Positions 6,840 to 13,204 of a stretch of 13,714 bases of DNA are shown piece after piece. The DNA lies in assembly GCA_035719045.1 (NCBI GenBank), contig DASTGO010000431.1:1-13714 (forward strand), given 5' to 3'. The notes under the pieces were generated by a model. The model did no database searches. It was given only the letters and a program-made list of their open reading frames with translations, and had not been told where the DNA came from. Within the stretch, counting starts at the first letter, position 1, and the number at the start of each line of letters is the position of its first letter. Made by a program: the position numbers and the translations under genes. This stretch comes from DASTGO01 sp035719045. Lineage in GTDB: Bacteria; Actinomycetota; Actinomycetes; Actinomycetales; Kineosporiaceae.

Positions 6840-7468
6840 GCCACCAGCTCCACCCGCTCGATCTGCGGCACGTCCCCGACGACCACGCGTTCCACCAGGC
6901 CGGCCAGGGTGAGCAGTGCCGCTGAGCAGCCTGAACAGGCTCCGGTCAGCGCCACCTGCGCCACCCCACCGGTGACGGCGACCAACTCGACGTCCCCGCC
7001 GTCGGCCAGCAGCACCGGCCGGATCCGTTCGATCGCCGCCAGCACCGCGGCCACCAGCTCCGTCGGGCCCGAAACCCCGTGCCCGCCAGGCGGCACGGGC
7101 GGCCGGCCCGGGACGGGACGCTGCCGGGGCGGACGGGCCGGCAGGTCGACGGTGAAGCCCTCGGCCGAGGGCGACGCCACGAAGTCGATCCGCATTCCGT
7201 CCAGCCGGGCGGCATGCGAACCCGGCACGTACACGTCGAACCCGTTGCGCGGCAGGACCAGATCACCCGGATGCGGTGCCGGGGCCAGGCTCAGGCGCAG
7301 ACGCCCGGGCCCGTCGCCATCCGGGCGGGGGCTGACCCGCAACCCGTAGTTGTCCCCCTCGGCGGTGGCCAGCAGGGACCGGATCCGCCGGGAGGCCCGC
7401 GGGGTGAGGTCGACCCGGATCGTGGACCGGGGACCCGTGCGCGGCAACGGGGACGTCCAGGCGGTCAC
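6836..7468 (-). CDS. NifU-family (NfuA-like) Fe-S carrier: degenerate HesB/IscA domain plus Nfu domain
   Basis: A 210-residue two-domain protein. Residues about 18-108 resemble an A-type (HesB/IscA) scaffold, starting IRVDLTPRASRRIRSLL, but contain none of the three usual cysteines. A Pro/Arg-rich linker (111-130) leads to an Nfu domain (about 135-210) with CSGC at Cys178/Cys181, the only cysteines in the protein. This is the layout of E. coli NfuA, which carries [4Fe-4S] clusters to client enzymes and has the same kind of cysteine-less N-terminal domain. The start is GTG 7468, in a GTGA overlap with the nifB stop and with GGAGG 7 bases upstream; the frame extends further but that would run into nifB. 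It may deliver clusters for NifB or the nitrogenase proteins. It is not a full NifU, because the IscU-like and ferredoxin-like domains are absent. Confidence 0.85.
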   Translation of the reverse strand: MTAWTSPLPRTGPRSTIRVDLTPRASRRIRSLLATAEGDNYGLRVSPRPDGDGPGRLRLSLAPAPHPGDLVLPRNGFDVYVPGSHAARLDGMRIDFVASPSAEGFTVDLPARPPRQRPVPGRPPVPPGGHGVSGPTELVAAVLAAIERIRPVLLADGGDVELVAVTGGVAQVALTGACSGCSAALLTLAGLVERVVVGDVPQIERVELVA

Positions 7469-9087
7469 GACGCCACCTCCAGCTCCCCGGCAACCGGCGA
7501 ACCGCCGGTCTGCGAACGGGCGGACAACGCGCCCGGGGACAGCGCGTCCGCAGCCGGCCCGCTGCCGGTCGACGTGCCCGCCGCCAACGTGCCCGCCGCC
7601 AGGACGCCCACGGCGAACCGGGCACCGGCGGCAGCGACGGCGACGGCGATCTCCTCGTACACCTCGACCGCCTCGATCCCGGCCGCGGCCAACGCCCGGC
7701 GCGGCTGCGCCCCCACCCGGCTGCACAGCACGGCCACGCAGTCCGACAGCAGTTCCACGGTGCGCTCCAGCACGGAACGGTCGTCGTCGCAGTCACCCGG
7801 GCCGTGACAGTACCGGGACACGCTGCGGATCCCGGCCAGCCGGGCCCAGCCCGGCGCCGCCTCGTAGACGCTGAACTCCTGGGCGTGCCCGAAGTGCTGG
7901 TCGACCAGCCCGCCACCGCTGGTGGCCACCGCGACCAGGACGGTCCGCCCCGGTCGCTGTCCCGGCTCCCCGGTGACGCCGTGGGCTGCCCGCCGCCGCC
8001 GCGCCTGCGCCCGGTCCCGCTCGATCCGGGCATGCGCCTCCCGGCGGCCGGCCAGGTCGTAGGGCACCGCGTCGGGGTCGAGGTCGCCCAGACCGGCGAA
8101 CTCCTCGCCGCGGTCCTCCCCGAGCAGGCCGACGGCATCCGCACGGCACTGTCGGCAGTGCCGCATCAGGCCCATCGACCCGGTGCCGGTCCCCGGTCCA
8201 CCCGGTGCGGACAGCTCCTCGCAGCGGCGCTGCAGGGCCAACAGCTCCTGCGGGGACGGCCCGCGGATCCCGGCCAGCCCGAACACCGTCCCGTGCTCAG
8301 GGGCGGACACCAGCGGCATCACGTTGTGCAGGAACGCTCCCAGCTCCCGGACCGTCCGCGACACCTCGACCAGATGCTCGTCGTTGATCCCGGGGATCAG
8401 CACCGAGTTGACCTTGCACAGGATCCCCCGGTCCCGCAGGGCGGCGATGCCCTCCAACTGCCGCTGCGACAGCCTCCGGGCGGCCTCCACCCCCGTGTAC
8501 CGCTTGCCACCCATGGTGATCCACGGGTAGATCCGGGCCCCGATCTCCGGGTCGGTCATGTTCACCGTGACCGTCACGTGGTCCACCCCGAGGGCGGCGA
8601 TCCGGTCGACGTGGTCCGGCAGGGCCAACCCGTTGGTGGACAGGCAGAGCGTGAGGTCCGGAGTGTGGCGGGACAGCAGTTCCAGGGTGCCCAGGGTCCG
8701 CCGGGCGTTGGCCAGCGGCTCCCCTGGGCCGGCGATCCCGACCACGCTGAGCTGGGGCACCTTCCCGGCCACCTGTTTGACCTTGGCCAGCGCCTGCTCG
8801 GGAGTGAGCAGGGCACTGGTCACCCCGGGCCGGGACTCGTTGGCGCAGTCGAACTTCCGGTTGCAGTAATGGCACTGGATGTTGCACCCCGGCGCGACCG
8901 GCACATGCATCCGGGCGTAGTACCGGTGCGCCTCCTGGCTGTAGCAGGGATGGCTGGCCACCCGGGCGGCCAGCGCCGGATCCAGCCCGGACGAGGATGT
9001 GCCGCAGCTGCTCGTGCTGGCGCAGCCGCGGGCCGGTGCCGGCTGCGGGTCGGGCCGGCGCGGCAGCAGGGTCAGCGGAACGGTCAT
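7465..9087 (-). CDS. nifB: Nitrogenase cofactor biosynthesis protein NifB (radical SAM plus NifX-like domain)
   Basis: A 540-residue radical SAM enzyme that fuses two [4Fe-4S] clusters and inserts carbide to make NifB-co, the FeMo-co core. The radical SAM cysteines are Cys68, Cys72 and Cys75 (CNIQCHYC). AGPGEPLAN follows at 119-127, and the conserved CRQCRADAVG lies at 311-320 at the end of the catalytic domain. Residues about 381-490 are a NifX-like cofactor-binding domain (VDQHFGHAQEFSVYE), as in longer NifB proteins. A low-complexity tail of about 47 residues (494-540) includes a duplicated LAAGT. The start is ATG 9087, overlapping the nifZ stop (ATGA), with GGGGGTGA just upstream. The stop overlaps the NfuA-like start. 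Confidence 0.96.
   Translation of the reverse strand: MTVPLTLLPRRPDPQPAPARGCASTSSCGTSSSGLDPALAARVASHPCYSQEAHRYYARMHVPVAPGCNIQCHYCNRKFDCANESRPGVTSALLTPEQALAKVKQVAGKVPQLSVVGIAGPGEPLANARRTLGTLELLSRHTPDLTLCLSTNGLALPDHVDRIAALGVDHVTVTVNMTDPEIGARIYPWITMGGKRYTGVEAARRLSQRQLEGIAALRDRGILCKVNSVLIPGINDEHLVEVSRTVRELGAFLHNVMPLVSAPEHGTVFGLAGIRGPSPQELLALQRRCEELSAPGGPGTGTGSMGLMRHCRQCRADAVGLLGEDRGEEFAGLGDLDPDAVPYDLAGRREAHARIERDRAQARRRRAAHGVTGEPGQRPGRTVLVAVATSGGGLVDQHFGHAQEFSVYEAAPGWARLAGIRSVSRYCHGPGDCDDDRSVLERTVELLSDCVAVLCSRVGAQPRRALAAAGIEAVEVYEEIAVAVAAAGARFAVGVLAAGTLAAGTSTGSGPAADALSPGALSARSQTGGSPVAGELEVAS
7572..7601. repeat. 15-bp perfect tandem duplication in the nifB 3' end
   Basis: ACGTGCCCGCCGCCA occurs twice head to tail, at 7572-7586 and 7587-7601. 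It encodes LAAGT-LAAGT in the non-conserved C-terminal tail of NifB. The unit is a multiple of three, so copy-number change keeps the frame. Confidence 0.8.
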
Positions 9088-9335
9088 GCCTCACCCCCAG
9101 TTGGTACGGCGGGGCCGGGGGTGCGCTCCAGTTCGCGCTCCAGGCAGCCGACCAGCCGGCCGTTGCCGAAGGCCACCGCGTAGACGATGTGTTCCTGCAG
9201 GTAGACGCCGATGTCCACGATCTGCCCGAGGGTCCCTGCCGGGACCAGGACCTCCCCGACGGTCACCGCCGGATCCGGGAAGGTGCCGTCCTGCCGCAGC
9301 GGGGTCAACGACGGCCGAGACGGCTCCGGCCGCAC
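9084..9335 (-). CDS. nifZ: Nitrogen fixation protein NifZ
   Basis: A small protein, 83 residues with the chosen start. The conserved NifZ core is RQDGTFPDPAVTVGEVLV followed by GTLGQIVDIG, LQEHIVYAVAF and GRLVGCLERELE. NifZ helps maturation of the second P-cluster of the MoFe protein. The start is uncertain. The frame is open to 9464, but that would lie inside the DUF269 gene. GTG 9335 begins 10 bp after the DUF269 stop, with GGGAG very close upstream and GAGGA further off; TTG 9308 is another option. The usual N-terminal residues before the NDGTYPG-like motif are short here. The stop overlaps the nifB start by 4 bp. Confidence 0.82.
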   Translation of the reverse strand: MRPEPSRPSLTPLRQDGTFPDPAVTVGEVLVPAGTLGQIVDIGVYLQEHIVYAVAFGNGRLVGCLERELERTPGPAVPTGGEA

Positions 9336-9345
9336 CGCTCCCGGA

Positions 9346-9888
9346 TCAGTCCTCGGCACGGGCCACCTCCGGATGCCGCCGGACCAGGGCGATCCCGGCC
9401 TCGACGAGCCGGTCCCCGCGCCGGGCCAGGGCGTCCAGGTCGGGGAAACCGAACCGCTGGGCATCTCGCAGCACGTCCGACACGACGATCAGCCGTCCCG
9501 CGAACACCAGCGCCCGGCCGAACCCCTCGTGACTGAGGTCGACGACGGCGCCGGTCATCACCCCGGACTGCTTCTCGATCCCGACCGCGACCGCCTGGTA
9601 GAAGGACCTCAGCCGGCCCTGCGTGGCGGGTTCGACATCGCAGTTGACCGGAATCCGCAGCCGCTGGGCCGCGGGGACCACCAGTGGGCGCAGCAGGTGC
9701 TCGTCGGGGAAGCGGTCGAAGCGGCCGTAGGCGTCCCCCGCCCGCAACTGGTCGGCCAGATCCCGCAGGAAACCGGTGGCCCGCACCGGGGGCTGCGGCG
9801 CCGGCTGCCCGGCGGGGGATCCCGTGCCGGTGCCACCGGTCGGCCCGCCGGCCAGATCCAGGGGGACCTCGGCAGGGCCGGGGCTCAC
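9346..9888 (-). CDS. NifX-associated nitrogen fixation protein (DUF269)
   Basis: A 180-residue protein of the DUF269 family found next to nifX in most nif clusters. The conserved core starts near residue 39 (FLRDLADQLRAGDAYG) and includes FYQAVAVGIEKQSGVM (96-111), LSHEGFGRALVFAGRL (118-133) and LRDAQRFGFPDLD (140-152). The biochemical role is not established; its constant pairing with nifX suggests cofactor handling. Residues 1-38 are a Gly/Pro/Thr-rich extension outside the family core. The start is GTG 9888, in a GTGA overlap with the nifX stop, with GGAG 6 bases upstream. It corresponds to the gene called orf3 in Frankia clusters. Confidence 0.92.
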   Translation of the reverse strand: MSPGPAEVPLDLAGGPTGGTGTGSPAGQPAPQPPVRATGFLRDLADQLRAGDAYGRFDRFPDEHLLRPLVVPAAQRLRIPVNCDVEPATQGRLRSFYQAVAVGIEKQSGVMTGAVVDLSHEGFGRALVFAGRLIVVSDVLRDAQRFGFPDLDALARRGDRLVEAGIALVRRHPEVARAED

Positions 9889-10280
9889 GCCGGGCTCCAG
9901 ACCGGCGTAGCCGGGTCGTGCCGGCGCAGTACCTTGCGCAGCCAGGGCGGCGGGCTGCCCTGCAGGACGTCCTGCAGGCGCAGGACGAGGTCGGCGACGG
10001 CCGTCCCCTCAGGCACCTTCACCGGCATCAGCCCGGCATTGACCACCCGGGCGGCCGCCGTGCCCCCGATCGCCGCGATGTGGACGATGGCGCAGTCGCG
10101 CACGGCATCCAGCCTGGCCTCGATCTTGCCGTCCTCCTCCCCGGGGACGGCGGGCAACTCCCGGATGGCGGCCAGCCGGGCGTGGCCGGCGTCGAACTCG
10201 TAGACGTCGAACCGTCGGCACCAGCCGAAGTGCTGGTCCACCGCGGTCCCGTCGGCGGTGGCGAAGGCGATCCTCAGCAC
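9885..10280 (-). CDS. nifX: Nitrogenase cofactor carrier NifX
   Basis: A 131-residue NifX. It binds NifB-co and the NifEN-bound FeMo-co precursor, and buffers cofactor traffic. It opens with LRIAFATADGTAVDQHFG and WCRRFDVYEFD, the family signature. The end carries the NifX-specific GSPPPWLRKVLRR rather than stopping at the cofactor domain. The start is GTG 10280, one base after the nifN stop; AGGAG inside the last nifN codons serves as its ribosome site. The stop overlaps the DUF269 start by 4 bp. The same domain recurs at the C terminus of NifB in this operon. Confidence 0.94.
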   Translation of the reverse strand: MLRIAFATADGTAVDQHFGWCRRFDVYEFDAGHARLAAIRELPAVPGEEDGKIEARLDAVRDCAIVHIAAIGGTAAARVVNAGLMPVKVPEGTAVADLVLRLQDVLQGSPPPWLRKVLRRHDPATPVWSPA

Positions 10281-10281
10281 G

Positions 10282-11802
10282 TCATCTCCTCTCGGGGTCG
10301 GTCAGGGCGGGGTCGGTCAGGGCGGGCTCGGTCAGGGCAGGCTCGGTCAGGGCAGGCTCGGTCAGGGCAGGGTCGGCGTGGTGGGCGCGCTCGAGCAACC
10401 GGTTGGCGGCCTCGACCAGGAAGGCGGTCCCGGCCCGGTACCCGCTGATCCCGCGCAGGGCGGTCCCGAGCCTGTCGTGCACCGGGATCCCGCAGGGCAG
10501 GTGGGCTGCCCCGAGCTCGGCGGCGACCCGGCCCGCATGGCTGGACCCGACGACCAGCTCGGCACCGGCCTCCCGGGCCCGCTCCCGCAGATCCTCCAGG
10601 TCGCCGACCACCACCTCCTCGCACGGCACCTCGGCCAGCAGGGCGTGCGGGGTCGGGGCGACCGCGGCCACCACCTCCGCTCCGACCCCGGCCAGCAGGG
10701 CGGCGACCCCGGCCAGATGTTCCGGCTCCGCGGCGATCGCGATCCGGCGCCCGCCGAGCACGAGGTGGGCGTCCAACAGGGTGTCGGCGAACCGGGACCG
10801 CCAGCGTCGGACCTCCTGCGGCGCAACGGTTCCGCCCAGCTCGGCCAGCTCCCGGACGAAGCCGTCGACAGCCTCGGTCCCGGCCAGATGCGCTCGCGTC
10901 ACCACCTCGGCACCGGTCAGCGACGCGAGCCCGGCGGCAGCAGCGGCAGCAGTCACCCCGACGGCGTGCACCACCGGCGCTTCCCGCAGCGACCCCAGCC
11001 CGGCCGTCGTGGTGCCGCCGGTGGTGAGCGGGGACCAGCCGTCGGCCAGATGCCCGTCCAGGGACCCCGACAGGTCCGGGACCAGGACGGGTCGCAGCCC
11101 GAAAGCCGAGACCAGCCAGGCGATCTCGTCCAGGTCGGCCGCGGTGAGGCTGACCCCGGCCAGCACCGGCAGGACCGGACCGCCACCGTCCCGCCCGGGC
11201 CCGGGAACGCCACCGCCCGATCCGGCGATGCCACCGGCGGATCCGGGAAGCCCAGTCGGCCGGGGAACCCCGCCGCCGGCCCCACGACCATCGGCCGCGG
11301 ACAGTCCGGGCGGAGGCCAGACGGGTGCCTGCACGACCTGCGTGACCAGCGCCGTCAGCGCCGTCGACCAGCCCTCGGACAGTCCGCCGACGAAGTCCGG
11401 GGTCGACGCCGCCACGACCAGGGGCCCTCCCCCGCCGGTACGCCTGCGGTAACCGTCCATCACGCCGTCCAGATCCTCCCCGGACGCCTCGACCAGCCCC
11501 GTGCTGAGCACGCCGATCACCTGCGGGGACAACGCCTGCGTGATGGTGTCCAACGCGGCGTGCAGGTGGGGCGCCGGACCGAGCACGGCCGGCACCTCGG
11601 TGACGGCCGTGCTCTGCATCGGGACCGGCTCCCGGAAGTGCCTGGTCAGCAGCGCCTTCGCGAAGGCCGCGCAGCCCTGCGATCCGTGCAGCACGGGAAT
11701 CGACCGGTCCAGCCCCAGGAAGACCAGGGCACCCCCCAGCGGCGCGCTCAGCTTCACCGGGTCCATCGCGGACCGGTGCCCGCTGCCGACCACCCGCGCC
11801 AT
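10282..11802 (-). CDS. nifN: FeMo-cofactor scaffold subunit NifN
   Basis: A 506-residue NifN, partner of NifE in the scaffold where NifB-co becomes FeMo-co. The family start DPVKLSAPLGGALVFLGLDRS is followed by HGSQGCAAF, whose Cys44 aligns with the Azotobacter NifN ligand of the [4Fe-4S] cluster. VTEVPAVLG and STGLVEASGEDL follow as expected. Two unusual parts stand out: a Gly/Pro-rich insert at about residues 163-208, and five ALT(E/D)P repeats at 479-503 ending in ERR. The start is ATG 11802, sharing one base with the nifE stop (TGATG), with GAGGGGG 7 bases upstream. The frame stays open to 13341, but that part is only nifE and nifK read in another frame. Confidence 0.95.
   Translation of the reverse strand: MARVVGSGHRSAMDPVKLSAPLGGALVFLGLDRSIPVLHGSQGCAAFAKALLTRHFREPVPMQSTAVTEVPAVLGPAPHLHAALDTITQALSPQVIGVLSTGLVEASGEDLDGVMDGYRRRTGGGGPLVVAASTPDFVGGLSEGWSTALTALVTQVVQAPVWPPPGLSAADGRGAGGGVPRPTGLPGSAGGIAGSGGGVPGPGRDGGGPVLPVLAGVSLTAADLDEIAWLVSAFGLRPVLVPDLSGSLDGHLADGWSPLTTGGTTTAGLGSLREAPVVHAVGVTAAAAAAGLASLTGAEVVTRAHLAGTEAVDGFVRELAELGGTVAPQEVRRWRSRFADTLLDAHLVLGGRRIAIAAEPEHLAGVAALLAGVGAEVVAAVAPTPHALLAEVPCEEVVVGDLEDLRERAREAGAELVVGSSHAGRVAAELGAAHLPCGIPVHDRLGTALRGISGYRAGTAFLVEAANRLLERAHHADPALTEPALTEPALTEPALTDPALTDPERR
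10297..10371. repeat. Five tandem 15-bp repeats at the 3' end of nifN
   Basis: Five head-to-tail copies of a 15-bp unit (plus strand: gtcggtcagggcggg twice, then ctcggtcagggcagg three times) fill 75 bp. They encode ALTEP three times and ALTDP twice near the NifN C terminus. The last three copies are identical and the others differ at two positions. Fifteen bases keep the reading frame, so length may vary between strains without disrupting nifN. Lack of unique spacers rules out a CRISPR array. Confidence 0.9.
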
Positions 11803-13196
11803 CAGGCCGCCCCCTCGGGGGCATCCCACGGAGCCGGTGCCCGCACCGTGTCCCAGACCGGGTTGTGCAGGGCGAGATCCAGCTGGCGGGCCAGCTGGAC
11901 GATGCCCGGGTACCCGGCCAGCGGCACGTGCCGTTCCTGGTTGACGTCCAGGAAGGGGATGCGGGCCTTCAGCGCGGTGTACTGGTTGCGCCCGCCCGCG
12001 ATCAGGATGTCGGCCCCGAGTTCCTCGACCAGGCGCAGCAGCTCGCGGGGGTTCCCCTCCCGGATCACCCGGCCGCCGGGGCCGAGCAGCCCGACCATCT
12101 TCTCGACGTCGTCCTCGGTGCTCTTGGTGGCCCCCGAGGCGACCACCTCGATCCCGACGTCCTGCAGGGCCGAGACCATCGACCAGCTCTTGACCCCGCC
12201 GGTGTAGAGCACCGCGCGCCTGCCGGCCAGCCGCCGCCGGTACGGGGCCAGCTGCCGGACCGCACGCGCCTGCTCGACGGCGATCACCTGCTCGATGCGC
12301 TCGGCGATCCCGTCCACCGGCAGCAGCCGGCCGAACCCGCGCAGGCTGTCCGCCATCGCCCGCAGCCCGTAGAAGCTGCCCTCGAACCAGGGAATCCCGT
12401 ACCGCTCCTGCAACCCCCGGGCCAGCGGCAGCAGAGCGCGCGAGCAGACCACCATCGTGGCCCGGGCCCGGTGCGCGGCGGCCACGTCGGCGTAGCGGGA
12501 ATCCCCGGTGATCCCGGCCAGCACCCGGATCCCGGCCGCCCGCAGCGTGGGCAGCACCTCCCACAGCTCGCCCGCGATGTTGTACTCCCCGACCAGGTTG
12601 ACGTCTGCGGGGGTGCTCACCTCGGGCTCCCGCGTGCCGATCACATGCTCCAGCAGGGCGTTGCCGGCGAGCTTGTTGCCGAGGTTCTTGCTGCCGGCGA
12701 AGCCCGGCGCGTGCACGGGGACCACCGGCAGGCCGGTCGCGCGGGCGGCCGCGGCGCACACCGCGTCCAGGTCGTCCCCGGCCAGTGCCGTGACGCAGGT
12801 GGAGTACACGAAGACCGCGGCGGGCCGGTGCCGGGCGGCGACCTCCAGCACCGTGTCGTACAGCTTCTGCTCCCCGCCCAGGACCAGTTCGGTCTCGGAC
12901 AGGTCGCTGGTGAAGCCGTGGCGGAACAGCTCCCGGCCGGCTGAGGACCGGGTTCCCCTGCCGTCCCAGGAGTTCCCGGCACAGGCGATCGGCCCGTGCA
13001 CGACGTGGGCGACGTCCGACACCGGGGCCAGGGTGATCATCGAGCCGTCGAAGGAGCAGCCGCCGGCGGCGCTGCCCGGCGTGGGAGCCGGGCAGCCCGC
13101 CCTGCGTTCCGCGGCACCCTTGCCGCGGTTGTGCTCGCAGCCCGGTTCCTCGAAGACCCCTGCCGCGGCAACGCTCTTCACACCTGCACCGAACAC
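11802..13196 (-). CDS. nifE: FeMo-cofactor scaffold subunit NifE
   Basis: A 464-residue NifE. It starts like other NifE proteins with FEEPGCEHN (15-23), then AGCPAPTPGSAAGGCSFDG. Cys47, Cys72 (GPIACAGNSW) and Cys134 (YSTCV) align with the Azotobacter [4Fe-4S] ligands Cys37, Cys62 and Cys124. Cys251 (MVVCSRAL) aligns with the precursor-binding Cys250. Other hallmarks are FAGSKNLGNKLAG, VNLVGEYNIAGE, WFEGSFYG, LYTGGVKSWS, and AGGRNQYTALK near the end. The start is GTG 13196, 8 bp after the nifK stop, with TGAGG 6 bases upstream; GTG 13178 is a second option. It forms the alpha2beta2 scaffold with NifN. Confidence 0.96.
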   Translation of the reverse strand: MFGAGVKSVAAAGVFEEPGCEHNRGKGAAERRAGCPAPTPGSAAGGCSFDGSMITLAPVSDVAHVVHGPIACAGNSWDGRGTRSSAGRELFRHGFTSDLSETELVLGGEQKLYDTVLEVAARHRPAAVFVYSTCVTALAGDDLDAVCAAAARATGLPVVPVHAPGFAGSKNLGNKLAGNALLEHVIGTREPEVSTPADVNLVGEYNIAGELWEVLPTLRAAGIRVLAGITGDSRYADVAAAHRARATMVVCSRALLPLARGLQERYGIPWFEGSFYGLRAMADSLRGFGRLLPVDGIAERIEQVIAVEQARAVRQLAPYRRRLAGRRAVLYTGGVKSWSMVSALQDVGIEVVASGATKSTEDDVEKMVGLLGPGGRVIREGNPRELLRLVEELGADILIAGGRNQYTALKARIPFLDVNQERHVPLAGYPGIVQLARQLDLALHNPVWDTVRAPAPWDAPEGAA

Positions 13197-13204
13197 GACC
13201 GGCC

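Noticed and set aside
7263..8144. A 293-codon minus-strand frame within nifB
   Set aside because: Arg/Trp/Pro-rich second frame of nifB; no domain.
10297..10371. CRISPR array
   Set aside because: The repeats are directly adjacent without spacers and are part of the nifN coding frame.
10258..12207. A 649-codon plus-strand open frame opposite nifN and part of nifE
   Set aside because: Low-complexity Gly/Gln/Arg/Pro composition, no domain, and antisense to clear nif genes.
13071..13096. Perfect 10-bp inverted repeat with a 6-base loop inside nifE
   Set aside because: It falls in the codons of the cysteine-containing CPAPTPGSAAGG segment characteristic of NifE. GC-rich Pro/Gly codons produce such pairing by chance, and it is far from any gene junction.
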